NCBI RefSeq assembly: GCF_900155865.1
Contig: NZ_LT707006.1
Span: 889,626 to 953,625, forward strand
Source of the DNA: Bacteroides bouchesdurhonensis
GTDB taxonomy: Bacteria; Bacteroidota; Bacteroidia; Bacteroidales; Bacteroidaceae
DNA: 64,000 nucleotides
Direction of reading: 5' to 3'
Shown piece by piece: positions 40,476-48,979 of this stretch (position 1 is its first letter; every line of letters begins with the position of its first letter). The notes under the pieces are model-generated. The model was not told where the DNA came from and made no database searches. It saw nothing but the letters and a program-made list of their open reading frames with translations. The position numbers and the translations under genes were made by a program.

Positions 40476-41235
40476 ATGAGCAAAGCAAAAGTAATCTCCG
40501 TATTGAATCACAAGGGGGGGAGTAGGAAAGACCACAACCACGATCAACCTGGGCGGTGCGTTACGTCAAAAAGGGTACAAGGTTCTTTTGATCGACCTTG
40601 ACGGGCAGGCCAACCTGACCGAATCGCTGGGCTTCTCTGCGGAGCTTCCCCAAACGATCTACGGTGCGATGAAAGGCGAATACGACCTGCCGATCTACGA
40701 GCATAAGGACGGCCTTAGCGTCGTTCCCTCCTGCCTGGATCTCTCGGCCGTTGAAACGGAGTTAATCAACGAGGCCGGACGGGAGCTTATCTTAGCCCAC
40801 CTTATCAAAGGCCAAAAGGAGAAATTCGATTATATCCTGATCGACTGTCCCCCCTCGCTGTCGCTGCTCACGCTTAACGCACTGACGGCCTCGGATCGGT
40901 TGATTATCCCGGTTCAGGCTCAATTCCTGGCAATGCGTGGAATGGCTAAACTTATGCAGGTAGTCCACAAGGTGCAGCAACGTTTGAACTCGGATCTTTC
41001 GATAGCCGGGGTTCTGATAACCCAGTACGACGGAAGAAAGAACCTGAACAAGAGCGTTTCGGAACTGGTACAGGAAACATTCCAGGGCAAAGTGTTCAGC
41101 ACCCATATACGCAACGCCATTACGCTGGCCGAAGCCCCGACACAAGGGCAGGATATTTTTCACTATGCTCCAAAATCTGCCGGGGCAGAGGACTACGAGA
41201 AGGTATGTAACGAACTGCTAACAGAAATAAAGTAA
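40476..41235 (+). pseudogene. ParA-type partition ATPase with a frameshift at Walker A
   Basis: ParA/MinD-type ATPase for segregation of a plasmid or mobile element; Bacteroidales conjugative elements carry such genes. Translation from the ATG at 40476 gives MSKAKVISVLNHKGG and then leaves frame. The run of seven G at 40514-40520 has one G too many for KGGVGKTTTT, and the frame stops at 40601. From 40522 the other frame encodes the rest (VGKTTTTINLGG, IDLDGQANL, LIDCPPSLSLLTLNA) to 41235. Repaired, the protein would have about 252 residues. The cause may be a sequencing indel, a true mutation or slippage. The upstream sequence is otherwise intact. Confidence 0.85.
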
Positions 41236-41239
41236 CCAT

Positions 41240-41497
41240 ATGGCAAAGAAGAACGATTTAAAAAACAATATGTCGGCCGGGCTGACCGGGGGGTTAGACA
41301 ACCTGCTCCAATCCACGGCCGGGCAAAAAGAGGCTCAAAAGCCGAAGAAAGCGAAAACCGTGCATTGTAATTTTGTCATGGACGAAACCTATCACCAGAA
41401 CTTAAAGCTGATCGCGATCCGCAAAGGCGATTCGCTAAAATCGGTATTGCAAGAGGCTATATCTGACTACTTGGATAAAAACAGTTCCCTGCTATAA
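41240..41497 (+). CDS. Small ribbon-helix-helix-like partner of ParA
   Basis: An 85-residue protein beginning 4 bases after parA. The N-terminal half is polar and flexible. The C-terminal half (VHCNFVMDETYHQNLKLIAIRKGDSLKSVLQEAISDYLDKN) has the strand-helix-helix pattern of ribbon-helix-helix DNA-binding proteins. Small proteins of this kind act as centromere-binding partners and repressors of ParA operons. Role inferred from position and fold; no family was recognised with certainty. Confidence 0.7.
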   Translation: MAKKNDLKNNMSAGLTGGLDNLLQSTAGQKEAQKPKKAKTVHCNFVMDETYHQNLKLIAIRKGDSLKSVLQEAISDYLDKNSSLL

Positions 41498-41616
41498 CAG
41501 CGTATCGGGAATATACAGGGCAAACACTCCACAAAAGAAATTCTCCAGGAAAAAGGTACGCAAAAAGCACCCCTACACATCAAAAAGTATATTGAAAATG
41601 CGATTCCCTATAAAGA

Positions 41617-41663
41617 ACCCGTTGGCGGGATTAATCTTGCGTATGTTTAACCTGCCAACGGGT
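41617..41663 (-). terminator. Inverted repeat after the fimbrillin gene
   Basis: ACCCGTTGGC (41617-41626) pairs with GCCAACGGGT (41654-41663), a perfect 10-bp stem. On the minus strand it follows the fimbrillin stop by 22 bases and runs into a T-rich stretch, so it can terminate that operon. Confidence 0.6.
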
Positions 41664-41685
41664 ACGATATTAATAAACGTTTGGA

Positions 41686-42804
41686 TTAAGGTTTGACGTT
41701 TACGTCTTTATTATCTGCATCAACCCAGCCTGTTGTCTCTGCATCAAACCGGATCGGATTCAACACAGCCTCTCCCTGATCATCATAACCACCACCGAAA
41801 ATCAACGTGTAGATATGACGCTTGCCCGCTACCCATGTATCTCCGAACGGAACATAAATTGTTTTGTATTCGCTTGCTGAACCCAACAGATAAGCTCCGG
41901 ACTGCCGGATTTTGCAGGAGATCTCCAGGTAACATTGCTTCGCATTATCGGCCTCCAACTTGCTTTTGTTGGGTGCGGAAACAGTCCAAGCAGTCAGCGT
42001 CTGTGGTATATTCAGCATAGGAGTATTTGTGGAAATATCGGTAGCTGCGGTATTACTATTGACCGTGATATTTGCGTTTTTCACTACGGTAAATGCGTGT
42101 GGAAATGCTAAATCAGACGAACTCCAACTTCCCGTTTCTTCGGCTGTCGCAGGCAATGTGAAGGCGCCGGCAAATTTGAAATTATGAATCTTGATCATGT
42201 CGATGTCCACCTCCATGTTATCGTATTCGGTCTTTGCTTTGAATACGACCTGTGACAGAATATGCTTGAAGTTAAATTTCACTACTCCGTTGTTCATGTC
42301 TTTTGTCCGGTCTTTGGCCATGGCATACATCACGTCGTAGTTTTCATGAGTACCGGCTCCATACTCATCGATGCAGGTATAACTTATCTTTTGGACAGTC
42401 CCGGAGGCTTCCCACATATAATTCACCATCATGTCTTCACTAACCGTTCCGGGATTGAACGCGTAAAAGTCCAAAGCCTCGGTAGGCCAATAACGAAGGT
42501 CGCTCGCATTGTCATAATCCCACTTACCATTTTTGTACACGATCTTCACTCCGTCATGTCCAAAATCCGTGTCTACCTTTCCCATGAAGGCAGTACCATC
42601 CGCCGTAAAAGCGAACACGTCGAAATCGGTGTTCTTCAAGTTGGTGTTGGTAGTAGGGGTAGCCCTCGTTTCCGCCGCATTACTTAACACGTTAAAACCA
42701 ATCGCATTTCGTGAGGAGATTTCCACATTCGCAATCTCCTCTTCTGAGCAACTCATCAGTAGTACTCCAAAGATTGCCCAAAGCATTACTGTACTTTTTT
42801 TCAT
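41686..42804 (-). CDS. Fimbrillin family lipoprotein (Mfa-like)
   Basis: A 372-residue exported lipoprotein (MKKSTVMLWAIFGVLLMSC, lipidated C19). After a short linker it has the fimbrillin-like pattern: ETRATPTTNTNLKNTDFDVFAF, followed by LRYWPTEALDFYAFNPG and a C-terminal YTLIFGGGYDDQGE. Such proteins are shaft or tip subunits of Bacteroidales surface fimbriae, matured by removal of an N-terminal segment after an arginine (here ETR or nearby is a candidate). It is the last gene of a minus-strand cassette with DUF5119 and DUF3575 genes. Confidence 0.85.
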   Translation of the reverse strand: MKKSTVMLWAIFGVLLMSCSEEEIANVEISSRNAIGFNVLSNAAETRATPTTNTNLKNTDFDVFAFTADGTAFMGKVDTDFGHDGVKIVYKNGKWDYDNASDLRYWPTEALDFYAFNPGTVSEDMMVNYMWEASGTVQKISYTCIDEYGAGTHENYDVMYAMAKDRTKDMNNGVVKFNFKHILSQVVFKAKTEYDNMEVDIDMIKIHNFKFAGAFTLPATAEETGSWSSSDLAFPHAFTVVKNANITVNSNTAATDISTNTPMLNIPQTLTAWTVSAPNKSKLEADNAKQCYLEISCKIRQSGAYLLGSASEYKTIYVPFGDTWVAGKRHIYTLIFGGGYDDQGEAVLNPIRFDAETTGWVDADNKDVNVKP

Positions 42805-42847
42805 AAAATGAATAAAATTGTTAATAAATATAATTAATAAAACTCGA

Positions 42848-43768
42848 TTACAACACTATATCCACATTCACATCATCCCAATCATCAACGTCCACATCAA
42901 ATCCCGGACCGCCACTTCCCGGCTCGGATGGTACCTCATAATCAAAATTCAACACCAGATGCACATCACCGATATGCCCCGCTACCGGGACATCATGCAC
43001 TTGGTCGCTCACGTCCTGTTCCAATACAGACATGCTGCCTGAACGGTTCTTGAGATACAGCCGGAAAACATTGGGCTCTCCTTCAAGTGCGGAATGTCCA
43101 AACGTATAGAATCCGCCTATAATCTGATTCCGTGAAACCATTCCATCAAAGAGCAGGCTCTCCGAAAGATCGGCGGGCAAACTGTCGCCGGACATGTTAA
43201 GCGAGCCGGACATGCCGGAAAGAGCGGCCCGCAAATCCGCCACCCTGTCCAGTCCCCGAATTCCGTTCACCTCATACGTGTAGTGACATACCATGTTTAC
43301 GGGAGTTAGCCGTATTATCTTCGTGCTTCCTTCCGGAATGTCCTTGAGGATAACTCTGTCTATATGGTCGCCACACAGCCAGGGTGGGGTGACGGCCATT
43401 GTCTGGTTATCCGGCGACCGAACATCACGCGTATCGGCAGTAAAAAGCGTGTAACTGCCGTTTTCTTTCCAAACCATCCCGTCGGTATCGTAGTTGAAGC
43501 AAATTACCCGGTAATCATTCTCGGGGAGCTCCACTTCCCCATCCTCTCCTCCGGGGAAATCAAATATCCACGTGTTGCTTTCATCATCGGTCGGATAAAA
43601 TACGACCCTCATGCCTTCAGGCTTGTCATGATTGGAAATCTTGGTCCAGTCGAATACTACCCGCACCGTGGCAAAGTGCGGATGATCGTAACATAAATCC
43701 TTATGCTCACAAGCCGTCAGTCCCATCCATAAAAATATGAACACCAGACTAAAGCGTATCAGTATCAC
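42848..43768 (-). CDS. DUF5119 family lipoprotein
   Basis: A 306-residue exported lipoprotein with the lipobox LTAC before EHKDLCYDHPHFATVRVVFDWT, which I recognise as the DUF5119 start. These proteins accompany fimbrillin genes in Bacteroidales and are probably anchor or accessory subunits; the exact role is unknown. The extreme C-terminus is acidic and V-rich (FDVDVDDWDDVNVDIVL), like the final strand of fimbrial subunits. Its start overlaps the end of the DUF3575 gene by 4 bases, so the two are translationally coupled. Confidence 0.8.
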   Translation of the reverse strand: MILIRFSLVFIFLWMGLTACEHKDLCYDHPHFATVRVVFDWTKISNHDKPEGMRVVFYPTDDESNTWIFDFPGGEDGEVELPENDYRVICFNYDTDGMVWKENGSYTLFTADTRDVRSPDNQTMAVTPPWLCGDHIDRVILKDIPEGSTKIIRLTPVNMVCHYTYEVNGIRGLDRVADLRAALSGMSGSLNMSGDSLPADLSESLLFDGMVSRNQIIGGFYTFGHSALEGEPNVFRLYLKNRSGSMSVLEQDVSDQVHDVPVAGHIGDVHLVLNFDYEVPSEPGSGGPGFDVDVDDWDDVNVDIVL

Positions 43769-44985
43769 TGCCTGCCTCCTTTCTTCCGGCTATAATTCCC
43801 CCGCCCGATCAACCACACCAAAGAGATACCCGCCTTGGTCGGGCCGAACCAGCGGCGTTTTTTAGTGGTCTGCCATACATAGTGACCGTCCAAAGGGATG
43901 TACTCCTTGTACAATCCTCCAAGGTAGCCGATTCCCAACGTGAAATCCACATTGAACCGATGTCCCACAGGTAACGAGTAGCCGTAAGCCACGCCTCCCC
44001 CGTAACTCCATTTATCCCCCAAGTAACCTTTCCCACCCAATTCGAAATCATAGGTGACGATCTGCCCGTACAATCCGACATGATGCCCGGAAAACGGTTT
44101 TTCCACCGCTCTCCGACCGAACCAGCGGCGCAACTCCACATCTCCCCCATAGATACGCCAATAATTATGCTTCCGATCACTTTTCCACCAGGCATACATC
44201 CAATTCCCGGCCACAGACCAGTTCTTCCCCAAACAGAACTCAACCCCGATGTCAGGTATCAAAACAGCGTCATAAAGCAAGTTTGTTTTCACCGCCATGC
44301 AAAACGGCCGTTTCTTTACCGGAGCTATGACGGTAACGGTATCACGGATGCACAACGTATCACGTGTATGTATATATACCGTATCTCTGACGGGATTTAT
44401 CGGATCACTATCATAGCATATTTTCACCATCGACGAACGAAGTTTCGGAAAATGGAATTTATACAAATATGAGTATGGCCTCCCCCCTTTCAGTCTTTTC
44501 AGTTCTCCCCCCAAATAAGGGCTGTCCTGGTTTTCCAAACGGACGATCTTCTCCAACAAACGAAGGACATCCTCCCTCTCCGGAACATTCACATCCGCTC
44601 TCACCATCGTTATAAGTCCGTTCCAGTCACTTCCCGAAAAATGAAAATCCTTCTCCAATACCGGAATCTTTATATAAGGTGATATATACCGCCACAAAAC
44701 CTCTGCTCGTTTTTCAGACAGCCTTCCATTCAATAGCCCCCCTCCTTCCGGGGAAGCTCCTCCTATTATTTGAATTTTCCTGATAAGACGGACGGAGTCG
44801 TTCAATGCGGAACAGATTTTAGCAAACCGCTCCATCTCGTTCCCATTGTCAAGTAAACATGTATCTATATTTACCTTTCCTTGATGAAAATAGATCCTTA
44901 CCGAATCACGCTTCTCCTGAGCGGATATTTCTCCGCTTATACTCAACACGAGCACGAACAATACACATTTAATATAAAAAAACAT
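43765..44985 (-). CDS. OmpA-like / DUF3575 outer membrane protein
   Basis: A 406-residue protein with a signal peptide (ending ISGEISAQ), an OmpA-like region (about residues 25-170, with GGASPEGGGLLNGRLSEKRAEVLW) and a C-terminal DUF3575 beta-barrel-type domain. That domain contains KTNLLYDAVLIPDIGVEFCLGKNWSVAGNWMYAWW and ends AGISLVWLIGRGNY. It is the first gene of the minus-strand fimbria-like cassette and probably anchors or assembles the fimbria in the outer membrane. The promoter lies at 45,058-45,089. Similar in layout to the gene at 60,511. Confidence 0.83.
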   Translation of the reverse strand: MFFYIKCVLFVLVLSISGEISAQEKRDSVRIYFHQGKVNIDTCLLDNGNEMERFAKICSALNDSVRLIRKIQIIGGASPEGGGLLNGRLSEKRAEVLWRYISPYIKIPVLEKDFHFSGSDWNGLITMVRADVNVPEREDVLRLLEKIVRLENQDSPYLGGELKRLKGGRPYSYLYKFHFPKLRSSMVKICYDSDPINPVRDTVYIHTRDTLCIRDTVTVIAPVKKRPFCMAVKTNLLYDAVLIPDIGVEFCLGKNWSVAGNWMYAWWKSDRKHNYWRIYGGDVELRRWFGRRAVEKPFSGHHVGLYGQIVTYDFELGGKGYLGDKWSYGGGVAYGYSLPVGHRFNVDFTLGIGYLGGLYKEYIPLDGHYVWQTTKKRRWFGPTKAGISLVWLIGRGNYSRKKGGRQ

Positions 44986-45057
44986 CTTTTCGTCATTTAA
45001 TCATTTGTTAATATGACAATCCAAACCCAGGCTTTTACACCCCTTGAATTTCGACCG

Positions 45058-45089
45058 CAAAAATACATACCTATAAACCAACCTCCAAA
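45058..45089 (-). promoter_or_regulatory. Promoter of the minus-strand fimbria cassette
   Basis: Reading the minus strand: TTTG (45089-45086), a 20-base spacer, then TATTTTTG (45065-45058). This is a complete Bacteroides promoter about 70 bases before the ATG at 44,985. Confidence 0.8.
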
Positions 45090-45118
45090 GCAAAAAACAA
45101 GTATTTTAAACTTATAAA

Positions 45119-45284
45119 TACTTAAAAAGACAACCACACAACAGCTACAACACTTACCACAGCAGCCAATCACGCTTACACAACAATTAAAAACACTTAA
45201 CATCATAAAGAAAAGTACTTAAACATACAAAAAAAAAAAAAAACAGTTATTTTTGCAGGAAACATTATACTTAATAACACTTAA
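45119..45284. repeat. Five YACTTAA repeats between divergent genes
   Basis: TACTTAA or CACTTAA occurs at 45119, 45194, 45216, 45268 and 45278, all in the same orientation. Start-to-start spacings are 75, 22, 52 and 10 bases, each close to a whole number of helical turns. They lie between the divergent fimbria cassette and the LuxR-type gene and may be regulator sites. The region is AT-rich, so chance is possible. Confidence 0.45.
45229..45255 (+). promoter_or_regulatory. LuxR-type gene promoter with A15 tract
   Basis: A run of 15 A (45229-45243) directly precedes a perfect -7 box TATTTTTG (45248-45255). The tract occupies most of the spacer and no TTTG lies upstream at the right distance. 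Length changes in the tract would alter spacing or DNA bend. The gene starts at 45,298. Confidence 0.6.
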
Positions 45285-45297
45285 AACAATAAAACAC

Positions 45298-46359
45298 ATG
45301 AAATTCAGCACAAAAGCCGCTACTTTTCTAAGTTCAATAAAAACTCAAACTTACGACAAAAAAGAAAGCGAAATGATAATAACGTATCAACAAAAACGTG
45401 TCTTTCATCTATCCCTGCTCATGCTGGCCTTATGCGCACCCATATACATATATTCAGTTCCATTTCCCAATGAACAGTTTTATTATATTAACAGCGTATT
45501 ATTCCTGTTTATCATTATGTGCACTCTCGCTTATTTTAAAAAGAGAGTAAATCTGACCACGACCTTTTCCATTATACTGATAGCCATACATATCGAGATT
45601 TTTATCGAGATAATTTATTGCTCAATATGTAGCGGATATGAATATAGTTATCAAAGAGCATTGATAATGAGTAACATTACTATCTCTCTCTTATTTACCA
45701 TGCTTTCCATCTGTGCCTATATGAGTAATATCTCCATCCTATTGTCCTCCCTTACCATAGCTTCCTATACAATCTGCACACTTATCACCGACGAACCGTT
45801 CCTATACAGTTATCTGCCTTTGATCATCATCATATACACCATGATCCCCTTATTAGGAAGATCCTTACACAGTAATATCAGCAGCTTGCTAAAAAGTAGC
45901 AACTTGCTAAAAGAGGAAGAGGAAATGCTTTTGAAACGTCTCCAAATGAAAAAGGAAGAACTATTCGCGTTCGCCGAGTTGTTAAGCGAGAATAACCCGG
46001 AAGAAAAGACAAGCTCCCTGTTAAACATAATAGGGGAACAATCCAAAGAAAATCTTTTTACAGCCCTTGCCGCATACCAGAAAAAGGAAAAAAGTAAACT
46101 TGATACAATCAGGAGAATATATCCCAATTTATCCCCGTCCGAATTAAACATCTGCCGTTTAATACTGCAAGACAAGACCGTCAGCCAAATATGCGAATTA
46201 TTACATCGGAGTAGCGGAAACATAACCAGCCAACGAGCGAACATACGTGCCAAACTCGGACTGAAAAAAAGCGACAATTTAAAAGAAGCATTACAAGAAC
46301 GCATGAGGCTGTATGAAGAAGAACACCACCGGCAAGAGGAGTTTTCAGCCATGCGTTAG
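45298..46359 (+). CDS. Membrane-anchored LuxR-type transcriptional regulator
   Basis: A 353-residue protein from the ATG at 45298. About six hydrophobic segments fill residues 35-205. A coiled-coil stretch (LLKEEEEMLLKRLQMKKEELFAFAELL) follows, and then a C-terminal helix-turn-helix of the LuxR/GerE type (LSPSELNICRLILQDKTVSQICELLHRSSGNITSQRANIRAKLGL). Proteins of this layout sense a signal at the membrane and bind DNA directly. It is divergent from the fimbria cassette and is the likely regulator of it, by inference from position. A terminator shared with the next gene follows. Confidence 0.85.
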   Translation: MKFSTKAATFLSSIKTQTYDKKESEMIITYQQKRVFHLSLLMLALCAPIYIYSVPFPNEQFYYINSVLFLFIIMCTLAYFKKRVNLTTTFSIILIAIHIEIFIEIIYCSICSGYEYSYQRALIMSNITISLLFTMLSICAYMSNISILLSSLTIASYTICTLITDEPFLYSYLPLIIIIYTMIPLLGRSLHSNISSLLKSSNLLKEEEEMLLKRLQMKKEELFAFAELLSENNPEEKTSSLLNIIGEQSKENLFTALAAYQKKEKSKLDTIRRIYPNLSPSELNICRLILQDKTVSQICELLHRSSGNITSQRANIRAKLGLKKSDNLKEALQERMRLYEEEHHRQEEFSAMR

Positions 46360-46447
46360 GGATTGCAGAGTAAAGCCCACAGCCTTTAGGCGAGGACTTG
46401 AAACGTAAAGCCCGACCGTCCCACGGGAACGCCCAAAAGAAAAAAAA

Positions 46448-46471
46448 TCCCCCGAACATTCATCCGGGGGA
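46448..46471 (-). terminator. Terminator shared by convergent genes
   Basis: TCCCCCG (46448-46454) pairs with CGGGGGA (46465-46471). On the minus strand it is followed by a run of T (A7 at 46441-46447 on the plus strand), so it terminates the gene at 46,488. It may also stop the LuxR-type transcript. Confidence 0.8.
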
Positions 46472-46487
46472 CATTCAGGTCGTCACG

Positions 46488-46844
46488 TCAATTATAATAC
46501 AGATTAAGATCATCCATACCGATCTCCTTCCCGTCCCGGAAAGAAAGGCTCTTTTTCTCGATCTCCTTTCCGTTCTTGTAAACGGTCACAACCCACTGCA
46601 TCGGCTCGTTCACGACACCGTCCTCCCCGTCCACGACACTACCGGAAACGGCGAACTCGATCGCCTTTCCCGTCGTGGTTAACGTCACCTTTTCGACGGC
46701 CAGTTCTTCATCGCTTAGAATCAACGGGCTTGCGAGGCTTTCCCCCGTCGCCCCGTCTTTCAACCGCGTACCGTTGGCGACTACCACGACCGACTTAATG
46801 AAGCTGCGGAAATCTCCCGACTGCTCGATCGTTACCTCATACAT
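46488..46844 (-). CDS. Conserved-looking protein, unrecognised
   Basis: A 118-residue protein without signal peptide or membrane segment. It starts MYEVTIEQSGDFRSFIKSVVVVANGTRLKDGATG and has alternating strand-like segments (VEKVTLTTTGKAIEFAVSGSVV, WVVTVYKNGKEIEKKSLSF). A beta-rich, possibly immunoglobulin-like or phage/plasmid structural fold is a guess. The good terminator behind it supports a real gene. A basic ORF overlaps its start by eight bases (46,837-47,088, minus). I do not recognise the family. Confidence 0.6.
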   Translation of the reverse strand: MYEVTIEQSGDFRSFIKSVVVVANGTRLKDGATGESLASPLILSDEELAVEKVTLTTTGKAIEFAVSGSVVDGEDGVVNEPMQWVVTVYKNGKEIEKKSLSFRDGKEIGMDDLNLYYN

Positions 46845-47034
46845 CGCCCCTTTTCCTCCCGGTTCGTCGTCGCATAATTACAGTTTTTCCTTTTCTTCCG
46901 TTCGGCAGTGCGTACCGCCATGCCCTTGTCTTTCCAGCCTGTTCCCGTCTTTTCCCTTTTCTTTCTCGTCCCTTGTTTTTTCTCCTTTTCCTGCCGTTTT
47001 CCCACGCTTTTTCGCTCCGTTTTCTCCGACCTGC

Positions 47035-47065
47035 GGTGTAATGTGATGACACATGGTGTAATGTG
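47035..47065. repeat. 20-bp-spaced direct repeats before the DUF3945 gene
   Basis: GGTGTAATGTG occurs at 47035-47045 and again at 47055-47065, exactly 20 bases apart. Between them, ATGTG (47041-47045) and CACAT (47050-47054) form a small palindrome. This looks like a protein-binding or replication-type site. Confidence 0.6.
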
Positions 47066-47110
47066 CATCCTAACATATTGCAAATCAATTATTTATCAAT
47101 TTTTCTCCTA

Positions 47111-47118
47111 TATATTTG
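47111..47118 (+). promoter_or_regulatory. -7 box of the DUF3945-topB-PRTRC operon
   Basis: TATATTTG matches the consensus, 40 bases before the ATG at 47,159. No TTTG stands at 19 to 21 bases; a TTG is 30 bases upstream. The direct repeats at 47,035-47,065 lie just upstream. Confidence 0.5.
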
Positions 47119-47158
47119 CGGTGACAACATGAGTTATCAACACTAAAAATCAAAAATT

Positions 47159-48931
47159 ATGGCAAAGAAAAATGCAAGGGAAGAACCCCCGAAACCGCAG
47201 GTCTCCGAAAACGAGCAGATGAGTGACATCGTGTTCATCCTTGACAAGATGGAACTGATTCTGGAAGCGGTGTCGCAAATCGGACAGGACGGAAAATTCA
47301 ACACGGTAGCCGCCGACAGGCAGAACCGGAACTCCTTCCTGAAGATTGACCGCTATGCAGACGCCTTCGAGAACTTCATCAAGAACTTCTGGAGCCAGCT
47401 GAAAGACCCGACACGCTTCGGAATCCTCTCCGTCAAGGAAGACAGGCTGGACGACCCTGCCGTACAGCAGGCCATCGAGGACATCGCCGCAGGAAAAAAG
47501 ACAAAAGCCGTGGAGGAATTTCTCAAGCAGTACGAGATTGTTCCGCGCAACAAGGAAAACCAAAGTATCAACCCCAAAAACCAAGAAGAAATGGCAAAGA
47601 AAAATGAAACCCAGCAGCAGGCTGCCGCAGCTGACAGCCAGCCGCAGAACCAGTCCCCCCAGTACCGTTACAACGAGTCCATGATCAACTGGGAACAGCT
47701 CAAGAATTTCGGAATCTCCCGTGAATACCTCCAGGAACGCGGACTGCTCGAACAGATGCTCAAGGGCTACAAGACCAACCAGGTCGTGCCCATAAGCATG
47801 AACTTCGGCTCGGCCGTACTGAGAACGGACGCACGTCTGTCCTTCCAGCAGTCCATGGCGGGCGAAGTGGTGCTCGGCATCCACGGTATCCGGCAGAAAC
47901 CCGACCTTGACCGACCGTACTTCGGACACATCTTCTCCGACGAGGACAAGAAGAACCTGCTCGAAACGGGCAACATGGGGCGTGTCGTGGAACTGAAAGG
48001 ACGCAACGGGGAATATATCCCATCCTTCATCAGCATCGACAAGCTGACCAACGAGGTGGTCGCCATGAAAGCGGAGAATGCTTTCATCCCGAGGGAAATC
48101 AAGGGAGTGGAACTGACAGAGCAGGAGCAGAATGACCTGCGTGAAGGCAAGAAGGTCTATGTAGAGGGCATGATCGCCAAATCCGGCAACGAGTTCAACG
48201 CCTTCATTCAGGTGAATGCCGAACGCAGGGGTGTCGAGTTCATTTTCGAGAACGACAAGCTCTTCAACCGCCAGACACTCGGGGGCGTGGAACTGACACA
48301 GAAACAGATTGAGGACCTGAACGCTGGAAAAGCCATCTTCGTGGAGGGAATGCAGCGCAAGGACGGCGAGGTGTTCTCCTCCTACGTGAAGTTGGACGAG
48401 GCGACAGGCCGCCCGTCCTACACCCGCTATAATCCGGACTCTCCGGAAGGCGCACGCGAAATCTATATTCCCAACGAAATCAACGGGGTGAAGATTACGG
48501 CGGAGGAACAGCAGCAGCTCCGTGACGGCAAGGTGATTTTCCTCAATGACATGGTGAACCGCAAGGGAGAGGAATTCTCCTCCTTCATCAAGGCCGACCT
48601 GGAAACGGGACGCCTGAGCTACTCCCGTACGCCGGACGGCTTCGAGCAGCGCGAGGATTTCAAGATTCCACCCAAGGTATGGGACGTGGAACTGACCAGA
48701 CAGCAGCGTGCGGACCTGCAGAGCGGAAAGGCCGTGCTGGTGGAAGGCATCAAGGGATATGACGGGAAGACCATCTCGCAGTACGTCAAGGCGAACTTCA
48801 ACCAGGGGCGTCTGGACTTCTACAACGAGAATCCTGACCGCAAGCGTGATGCCTCGCAGCGCAATGTGGTGGCCAACAGCCAGCGACAGGAACAGGGAAA
48901 CCGCAAGTCAAAAGGTGCGAGCATTGCCTGA
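47159..48931 (+). CDS. DUF4099/DUF3945 repeat protein of conjugative elements
   Basis: A 590-residue hydrophilic protein. Residues about 175-250 (INWEQLKNFGISREYLQERGLLEQMLKGYKTNQVVPISM) match my recollection of DUF4099. The C-terminal half holds about four copies of a 65-75 residue DUF3945 unit, recognisable by GVELTEQEQNDLREGKKVYVEGM, GVELTQKQIEDLNAGKAIFVEGM, GVKITAEEQQQLRDGKVIFLNDM and DVELTRQQRADLQSGKAVLVEGI. No membrane segment is visible. The family is common in Bacteroidales mobile elements and lacks a known role. It leads an operon with a DUF4099 gene and topB. Confidence 0.85.
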   Translation: MAKKNAREEPPKPQVSENEQMSDIVFILDKMELILEAVSQIGQDGKFNTVAADRQNRNSFLKIDRYADAFENFIKNFWSQLKDPTRFGILSVKEDRLDDPAVQQAIEDIAAGKKTKAVEEFLKQYEIVPRNKENQSINPKNQEEMAKKNETQQQAAAADSQPQNQSPQYRYNESMINWEQLKNFGISREYLQERGLLEQMLKGYKTNQVVPISMNFGSAVLRTDARLSFQQSMAGEVVLGIHGIRQKPDLDRPYFGHIFSDEDKKNLLETGNMGRVVELKGRNGEYIPSFISIDKLTNEVVAMKAENAFIPREIKGVELTEQEQNDLREGKKVYVEGMIAKSGNEFNAFIQVNAERRGVEFIFENDKLFNRQTLGGVELTQKQIEDLNAGKAIFVEGMQRKDGEVFSSYVKLDEATGRPSYTRYNPDSPEGAREIYIPNEINGVKITAEEQQQLRDGKVIFLNDMVNRKGEEFSSFIKADLETGRLSYSRTPDGFEQREDFKIPPKVWDVELTRQQRADLQSGKAVLVEGIKGYDGKTISQYVKANFNQGRLDFYNENPDRKRDASQRNVVANSQRQEQGNRKSKGASIA

Positions 48932-48979
48932 CAACAGGTTACTGAAAAATGAATGTTGAATCAAAAAAAAGAAAGAAAT

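Larger units (their letters stand above)
46845..47158. other. Intergenic with pyrimidine-rich strand, direct repeats and promoter
   Basis: From about 46,845 to 47,030 the plus strand is strongly C/T-rich. The minus strand can be read as an 83-residue very basic ORF (46,837-47,088) of doubtful reality. Direct repeats and a promoter for the next operon fill 47,035-47,118. Confidence 0.5.

Noticed and set aside
40588..41235. ParA read as a shorter gene from an internal TTG
   Set aside because: This would lack the Walker A motif; the intact codons upstream to 40,476 show that it is a frameshifted full gene.
43364..43696. Plus-strand frame within the DUF5119 gene
   Set aside because: It lies wholly inside a well-supported minus-strand gene with lipobox and operon context.
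47150..47929. 259-residue frame antisense to the DUF3945 gene
   Set aside because: It is a shadow of a GC-rich coding strand and has no domain features; similar long antisense frames occur along topB and PRTRC genes.
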